This document shows, in pieces, positions 57,591-64,000 of a stretch of 64,000 nucleotides of DNA (position 1 is its first letter; each line of letters starts with the position of its first letter). Position numbers and translations under genes: made by a program. Source of the stretch: Nelumbo lutea (Eukaryota; Streptophyta; Magnoliopsida; Proteales; Nelumbonaceae); contig JAKGHH010000003.1 in NCBI GenBank assembly GCA_022828595.1, forward strand, positions 56,409,759-56,473,758, in the 5' to 3' direction. The notes under the pieces are model-generated. The model was not told where the DNA came from, searched no databases, and saw only the letters and a list, made by a program, of their open reading frames with translations.

Positions 57591-60500
57591 TATCCAGGTT
57601 TGAGCTTGAGGTAATCTATCATCCTATCGTGTACATGCCCTGAGAGAATGACATCTAACCTCACATTGGGAATTCTCCCATACTTGTATGTTAATTTCAT
57701 TCGGACATGTTCCCTGTGGTTGGATGTGATGCTCCCAAGGTATCTACACGCGGACGCCTTTTGCTTTCAGGAGATCCCATCTAACAATTTGGGTACCTGA
57801 GTTGAAGGTTTTTCATGTATCGGGCTTGGGCCTCAGGCCGGGCCCATTTAGAATTTAACAAAAACTCAACTCAAACCTGCCTAAGTTGCACATCCCCAGA
57901 TTGAAATCAATAAAAATCTATTTAATTTAAATAAATATATTATGTTTGAATTCACTATTCACTAATTAATTAAATTGAATTTTGGAAAAAATTTACTATT
58001 AAAATTAAAATCTAATAATTTATTAAAGCTATAATATAAAGAGAAATTACAAAAAAAAAAGATCTTGAGAAATTTCCCAAATTTTGGTACCTGAAAACCG
58101 GGTAAACGGTTTCCATGAATCCAGCTTCCGTTCTTGCCGAGAACATACCGGACAAGTGAGCCAAGATTGCGTATACACCGAATAGCGTAACAAAACAACC
58201 CGTGAAGAGGCCTGTAACAACATCCAGCTGATCATCAGGCTTGGTATCATCTAACCCAATAATGCATATTTTTCTTCTTCTTTCTCACCTTTGATCATAC
58301 AAAATGAAAACTCCCAACGATCTCGATGGACCCACAATTCGTGCATCAGAACCGTCGATCAATACGTAGAAGAGAGAGCCAATAGCGGTCAAAAGTTAAC
58401 AAAAGTCTGGTTATTTGTTCGGGTCGGGGTGTAGGTCAATCGGGTTCAGGTTAAAACATGCAAAACCCGATTTGACATTGCTAAGCAAGCGTAGTAAGTA
58501 TCACTATCAGGGTTGACTAGGCCCGCATGATCAGGGTGGGTGTAAGGCCTTTTAAAGTGAGAAGTACCAACAAAAAAAAAGTCAGCAGCAGCTGTTAGAG
58601 ACAAGCTGAAGCACAATTGAATTTGCTTGTAGTCGTACAATACGGTAAGCAAAAAACAACCCAATGCATCAACCCAGATCCGCCTAAAGAGATCGGGTCG
58701 GATCGATTAGGATTCTATGCTTGCACTATACTACCATCCATAAGTAGCAATGCCATCCATTTTGGTGGCTTTACTTGCAAATGGGTTAGGGTTGGGCCCT
58801 TCAAGAATTTCGACTGACTGCACTGAATTTGGGTCTATTTGACCTTTGAAGTATGCCCAATCTGACCCGATACGAGCCGACCCGAATGAACTCTTACCCC
58901 CCATTGGAAAGTGGAATATGTCTTGGCTGTAGAGCACATATTTTTTGGTGGTGCTGGTGCAGTTCAAAACCCACACTCCAACACGGTACATAACAGTACA
59001 ACACATTGTGTGGTGTGGACAGTGGGGTGGTTCAATGATCAATGATCAATCAAGGTGGATTCAAGTGCAGTAGTGCACCTACAGGTCCACAACGATGTGG
59101 TTGAATCCACAGTAAATCAGATTTACCCCACACAACCAAACACCACCTAAGTACTTCATCTGTCAGAAAAGAAAAGGAATGAAAATAGGAAGCATGTGAG
59201 TCAGTGAGTGCAGTGAATCCATCCACGTCGAAGTATCCAAAAATGGGTTGTCTCTCCCTTTTATTAGTTATTAGTGTGTGGGCTTCTAAAGGACAACCAA
59301 ACCGTTTGATACAGCACAGTGGTCAAAGGGATTCCATTTTCCAATCAATTTTTAAAACCATACAAAAAGACAAAAATGATAAATCATTCAATTAAGCAAT
59401 TTCAGCTATTATCAAGGTGGGGAGGAAGATTTTTCATTACCAACAAAGAAGGTGATCATGTGAGAATCCTTGTTCTGTTGGGGTTTGAGAAACTTCATTG
59501 CTCTTTTCCTGTCGTTGTTGGCGAAGTGCTGTGTGAAGATGGACTCCACTTCATCCGCCAGTCTTACCACCTTCACCCACACACACCCTCAGGTAAATAA
59601 ATAATTCAATAAACTCTTCAATCATCCACTCAAATTAATCAGTAATTACCAAATGTTCATAATAAATTTGATAAAAAGGGTATAATTTCTTTTGTGTATA
59701 TCCATGAATCTATATTATAAATTATTTTTGCTTGAAAATCCAAGAAGAAACATGTCCTATTATACCGGGAAAATTTATGATGCCAAAAACACATGATATT
59801 GGAAGAGGTTTTACCAATCAAAACCCATCAGTGAATTTTGATAAATTCTATTTGATTGGTTAACATGTTTATGATACTGGTTGATTGTTCACAATTTTTT
59901 TGGATATCATGTATTTTCGGTATCATAATTGATAACTCAACCAAATTAAGGATCATGACCCTCTTATTTAAATTCAAAACTTTGAAGAATATTCACCAGG
60001 AGGATGTGCTTGATTTGATAGAAAATAAGAGAGAAATGGAAATTAATACAAATATGTACAATACAAATACATACAAAATAATACAAAATACAAAAATTTG
60101 CACTCTATATATTTGTATTTGTACTCCTTCCAAACTGAGCAGGGAAAATTCTTTGCAGTTAGGAGAGTGCAAATTCTAGTTTACTTTTGCTTTAGAGATT
60201 TGACTTTGTCCTATTTGCTTGTGAGAAATAAAATAGAAAATAAAATGAAGTGGTCTCCACTAAAAGAGAATGGAGATGGGAGGAAGAAAATTTGTTTATT
60301 TGGTAGGTAGGACTTAGGAGGCAAGGTGATGTGGCTCCCACTTTATATGAGAGAGAATTGAGGTAAGAAGAAAGTGGTATAAATTTTCTGTTAGTTTTTT
60401 TAATACAAAATATGCACATCTAGTAAATGCAAATGAGAGACCAAAAGCATAAAATTGTATTAATTAAGAGGGCAAATCATAATTACAAACAAATGGATGC

Positions 60501-63500
60501 AAAATCACATTTGCACTGCAAACAAATAGAGCCTAATGCTCAATTTGGAAGGAGTACAAATAAAAATATATACAATGCAAATACATACAAAATATAAATT
60601 ATTGTACTCTACAAATTTATATTTATACTCCTTTCAAACTGATAAGCTAATGCTTAGTTTGGAAGGAATACAAATACAAATATATTTATCCTTAATTCAT
60701 TCTTTGTTCTTTGTATTGGTGTACAATAAGCATCCTTGCTTTCGTACCGATAGAAGCACCTGTCTGAGTTTAATTAGCTAAGGCATCTAAGACTACACCA
60801 TACCTTGTCGGAACTGATGAAATGTGATCTCTTCACCGCTTTCAGATAACTTTCAGAAGCTTGTTGGTTTGCCACCTATTCACATAATCATCCTTTTTGG
60901 ATCAAAATCAAGAAGAAGGAGACTGACCCAGATATAAATCCCAACCAGTGGCCGGGTCGGTTCAACCGGTTTGACTATTATAGCTTGTTCATTTGCTTAA
61001 AACACTGGTTTTAGTATTTTTCAATTTAAAACAGAACTAGCTTAATAGCTTATCATCCGGTTTTCACTCAGTTGCAACACTGGGTCAACCGGTCCATGGG
61101 TTGGGTTGGTCTAGCTTTTATATATTATTGTTCTTGTGTGGTAATTTGGTGTTGATGAATTCAGCTTACCTTGTCGAACTTCTTAAGTATCTTTGTAAAA
61201 GCCACCATATTCAATGAGCTGCCAATAAACAGAGCAAAAGATCTTTCATAAGCTTCTAAATTTAGATGGATAAAAGTACAGACAATGTAAAATGGCATCA
61301 ACCCGAAGCCAATTCGGGTTAAAGTATTGAAAGCATAACCCGACCCTATGACCGAACCTGATGCTGTAGGGCCGGGTCAGGCCGGGTTTACATGTAACCC
61401 GACCCATTGACATCCTACAGTTAAAGGACAGAAAAGTCGTTTACCAGAGAACCTGAAACTGTCTATCAGACTTTAAATGACAATTCTACCCTTAACGTGC
61501 AACTTAATCCTACCACCTCTCATGGTGCTTGCATTACCAAATTAAGACAATATAGTTTTCAGTTATTATCATCTATATGGTTAAGGATCTCCCATCGTCA
61601 CCTGTAAGTTTTCAGTAGAGTCAGTCCTTTGTAGAGCTCCACGAAAGCTCCTCTGATCATCTTTTCTGCACACTGGATCTTCTTCCTGTTAATGGAGTCT
61701 CCCGCGCTTTCCTTTTTAGGGTTATTTACAAGATCCTCCCAAAGCATCGACGTGACCGCAGTTATTGTTCTCGTCGGAGTTGTCGCCGGAATATCGACCC
61801 TTATTGCCATCTTTGTCTTCCCTTTCTTTGTCTTTGTTGGAGCAGGCGAGCCCGCCATAAGATTCACGCCATTCCTCTCCAACGCTGCAAGCATGTCGTT
61901 GGTTGCTGCAGGCGTCTCATCAAGCAGAGTCTCGTCGGTTTCGGTATAAATTTCTGTGCAATATCAAATATTAGCTTAGTTAGTCATCAATTCCTTCTCC
62001 AGATATATTAGATTAACAAGATGGTCAAGAGCAAGAAAGCAAACCTGAATGATGGGAGCTTCGGACGGACGTAGAGTTGGAACGAGGACGTGCTCCGGCA
62101 TCCAACCTCGACTGAAGATTCTTCCGGCGACGTTCATGAATTATTTGTTTCAGCTCAAGAAGTATTTGGAGCTGTTTGTTGAGGATTTCTCCTCTCTCTA
62201 CAAATTCACTCTCTTTGCTTCTGTAGAACTGGTTCACTTTGTTAAGCTCTTCATCCAATCTGCTAAAGAACTCCTTTACCTGTTCTCCACGCCCCAGATT
62301 AGAAAACAACAGCAATAAACAGTCTGAGATGGGCTCTAGAATCAATACTTGTTGTTCTCTCTGGAGATTCTTTTGAACTAATTATTTCCTTTCATACTAA
62401 AATCAAGAAATCCATTAGAGTAGAAATTAAAGAAATTACAGAAAATAAAGAAAACAAAAGTTACCTCATCTTCCTCTGAAAACAACTGAACAAGCTCGGT
62501 TTCGTAGAGATCTTCCTCGTCACCTCCGCTGTTTCTGCTTCTCACCTACATGCAGTTAAAAGAATAGTATATTATATTTTTAATTAATTGAATTTAATTC
62601 CCAACTGATGATTGTCATATTCTGTTCTTTCAGTTACAATGATTTCGTGATACCAACGGCTTACATCTCTATCTCCAATCTTCATATCGCGAGATAGCAG
62701 CGAGATCATAAAACTGAAAAATTTTACTTCGAAAACTTTGCTGGGACCCGACGACATCTCCTACTTTCCGGGAACTTTAAGGTTGAAAACTAGGGGACTA
62801 GAGTCTGAACCAGTTAATGAATCTCCCCGAAAATGATCACCGGAGATTCTCCTTTTCGGCGAAAAGATGGGATTGAATCGTAAGATATATATGCTAAAAA
62901 AAAGGAATCGTAAGATATATACTTAAATATATGTAACGGGGAATGCGACGGAGTTTCTGGACTCACTAAGTCGACACGTAAACGAAATCGAGAGAACCTG
63001 ACAGAAAATTAAAAACAGCTGAGAAAGAAGATGGGAAACGTAAATCAGACATGGAAAATCCATGTCATCGTGATGTCTCACAGAAAACTGCAAAAAGGAA
63101 GAGGAAACAGAAGAACGAAAACAAGCTCGAAATAAACTTCGGTTATTTTTCTGTTTGCAACTTCCAAAAAGAAAAACTTGCCGGAAAACTGACTCCATTA
63201 CCGGAAATCTGATAAAAGCTATCGACCCATATGCCTGGGTCTCAAGGAGTGAACTTCACCAGTAACTTAGAGCACGTCACCAGAAACCCAACAAAGAACT
63301 AAAAAATTTCAAATAAAAAAAATCTGTGAATTACAAAAAAAGCAGGAACAAAAGATGAAAAATTGAAAACTGAAACATAGAGAAAAAAAGAATATTTTTT
63401 GAATAATCCATCACTCTATTACCCTGTCTACGTGGTTTCTACCTGAATTATCTCGGTTAGGACACCACCACTGCGAAACCTGGTGGTGATTTTATTTGCA

Positions 63501-63682
63501 ATGCTGCGAATGGGGTTCAAGAGCGAGGACCCAAATTCATGTTTGTATTGGGTTTCTTCTGGGTTTCTGGAAATCTTAAGCTTAATCTCCTTCACGTTTT
63601 TCTTTAGTTGCCGGTAATTCACGAACGCATCTTTCCACTCGGGAATCAGTTGAGCCTCAAGATCCTTCGAAAATTTCACCAT
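52539..63682 (-). CDS. PHO1: PHO1-family phosphate exporter (SPX-EXS), 15 exons
   Basis: PHO1 proteins load phosphate into the xylem from Golgi/endosomal or plasma membranes. Exons (minus): 63443-63682, 62465-62545, 62045-62279, 61602-61953, 61170-61218, 60804-60875, 59441-59570, 58091-58211, 55552-55801, 54559-54663, 54386-54430, 54055-54207, 53020-53298, 52793-52929, 52539-52629. All introns are GT..AG and the frame is open for 779 codons (Arabidopsis PHO1 has 782). The SPX domain spans about 1-340: it starts [16 protein letters not shown], has YRQLKK (23-28) and the lysine cluster KILKKFDK (312-319) that binds inositol pyrophosphates. Membrane helices follow (e.g. 388-406, 428-445, 502-521, about 650-673). 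The EXS domain is C-terminal, with [11 protein letters not shown] and RRGHWNFYR. No defect is visible. PHO1 versus PHO1;H1 orthology is not resolved. Confidence 0.96.
55240..55335. repeat. Dispersed repeat copy 3 (same family as 5255-5350)
   Basis: The blocks CTAAGCCTTAACCCAAGTAC, GGCTACATGTATCCTGTT and CCACTCCACTGTTTAGTGC match copies 1 and 2 loosely. Lies in PHO1 intron 9. Confidence 0.5.
56913..57031. mobile_element. Tourist-like MITE, TAA target duplication
   Basis: A 119-bp element with near-perfect inverted ends GGCTCAGTTTGGAAGGAGTA / TACTCCATCCAAACTGAGCC, flanked by TAA (56910-56912, 57032-57034). TAA TSD and GG(N)CNGTTTGG-type ends fit PIF/Harbinger-derived Tourist MITEs. In PHO1 intron 8. 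Confidence 0.85.
57173..57296. mobile_element. Tourist-like MITE, TTA target duplication
   Basis: A 124-bp element with ends GGCTATGTTTGGTTTGAAGG and its complement, flanked by TTA (57170-57172, 57297-57299). A different family from its neighbour at 56913. Also in PHO1 intron 8. Confidence 0.85.
57550..57590. repeat. (ATC)n microsatellite
   Basis: About 14 perfect triplets in PHO1 intron 8. Confidence 0.95.
60045..60140. mobile_element. Left-truncated copy of the 56913 MITE family
   Basis: Matches the ACAAATATGTACAATACAAA core and the right end ACTCCTTCCAAACTGAGC of the intron 8 MITE, but lacks the left terminus. In PHO1 intron 6. Confidence 0.75.
60536..60650. mobile_element. Diverged copy of the 56913 MITE family
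   Basis: Left end TGCTCAATTTGGAAGGAGTA and right end TACTCCTTTCAAACTGATAA mirror each other around an AT-rich core. A further left-end copy (TGCTTAGTTTGGAAGGAATA) starts at about 60651. In PHO1 intron 6. Confidence 0.7.
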
Positions 63683-63740
63683 TTCTGTTTTTAATTTTGA
63701 AGAAAAACGAAAAGAAAGAAGAAGATGAATAGAGGGCGAA

Positions 63741-63985
63741 GCAGATTTCTCTCTTTTCTGGTTTGTACATAGAGATAGCTAGACAATATAAAGGGAGACA
63801 ATGCAGATTTCTCTCTTTTCTGGACCCACCACTGACTGAAAGATAATAGTTTGGAAAAGTACTGATTAATACAGATTTCTGAATTACAATAAACATTCAA
63901 AATGTCAAAAAGAATTGGCATCGATTCCGACCTGGCTGAAAGATAGTTCGGAAAAGCACTGACAGGTCTAATGCAGATTTCTCCC
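63741..63985. repeat. Repeated module in the PHO1 5' UTR/promoter
   Basis: The block GCAGATTTCTCTCTTTTCTG occurs at 63741 and again at 63803. A longer module, CTGAAAGATA, then GGAAAAG.ACTGA and CAGATTTCT, occurs at about 63835-63882 and again at about 63935-63980. Spacing is about 62 and 100 bp. The copies look like decayed local duplications. Confidence 0.7.
63786..63793 (-). promoter_or_regulatory. Putative PHO1 TATA box
   Basis: On the minus strand CCCTTTATATTGTC lies about 105 bp upstream of the ATG, a plausible TATA position for a 5' UTR of about 70-80 nt. No PHR1 site (GNATATNC) is visible in the 318 bp of upstream sequence available. Confidence 0.4.
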
Positions 63986-64000
63986 AAGATAGTTTAAGAG

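Overview
The window is nuclear DNA of a flowering plant, most likely a eudicot. Two intron-rich plant genes with canonical GT..AG introns lie on the minus strand among LTR retrotransposons, L1-type LINEs and small DNA transposons. I cannot name the species; long, LINE-filled introns would fit a basal eudicot or a woody dicot.

Gene 1 (1885..43539, minus) encodes the mitochondrial succinyl-CoA ligase beta subunit of the TCA cycle. I joined 12 exons into an uninterrupted 422-codon frame (1269 bp of CDS in 41.7 kb). Three introns hold most of the length. Intron 5 (7047..22802) holds a 324-bp tandem duplication, a 5'-truncated Copia, a LINE fragment carrying a Mutator-like MITE, and a complete chromodomain Gypsy element with AAGTC target duplications. 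Intron 4 (22881..38757) holds a near full-length LINE that received a smaller LINE insertion (14-bp TSD) and a complete young Copia (AAAGG TSD; LTRs differ at 3 of 275 sites). Intron 3 (38823..42804) holds LINE remnants in both orientations.

Gene 2 (52539..63682, minus) encodes a PHO1-class SPX-EXS phosphate exporter, rebuilt as 15 exons and 779 codons. Its introns carry only small MITEs. A TATA-like motif and a repeated module lie upstream of its start.

The far left (208..1562), downstream of gene 1, holds a long-inverted-repeat element that has captured an N-terminal Aux/IAA (IAA9-like) fragment, i.e. a Pack-MULE. The 9-kb spacer between the genes (43540..52538) is AT-rich and contains a decayed Gypsy fragment, a degenerate minisatellite, two hAT-type MITEs with 8-bp TSDs and a 1.6-kb foldback element.

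The two host genes are functionally independent neighbours (carbon metabolism and phosphate export). I found no tRNA, rRNA, CRISPR, phage or bacterial-type system. The main interest is transposon biology: gene-fragment capture, nested insertions that can be ordered in time, poly(A)-only retro-insertions, and a stop codon shared by two Copia copies.
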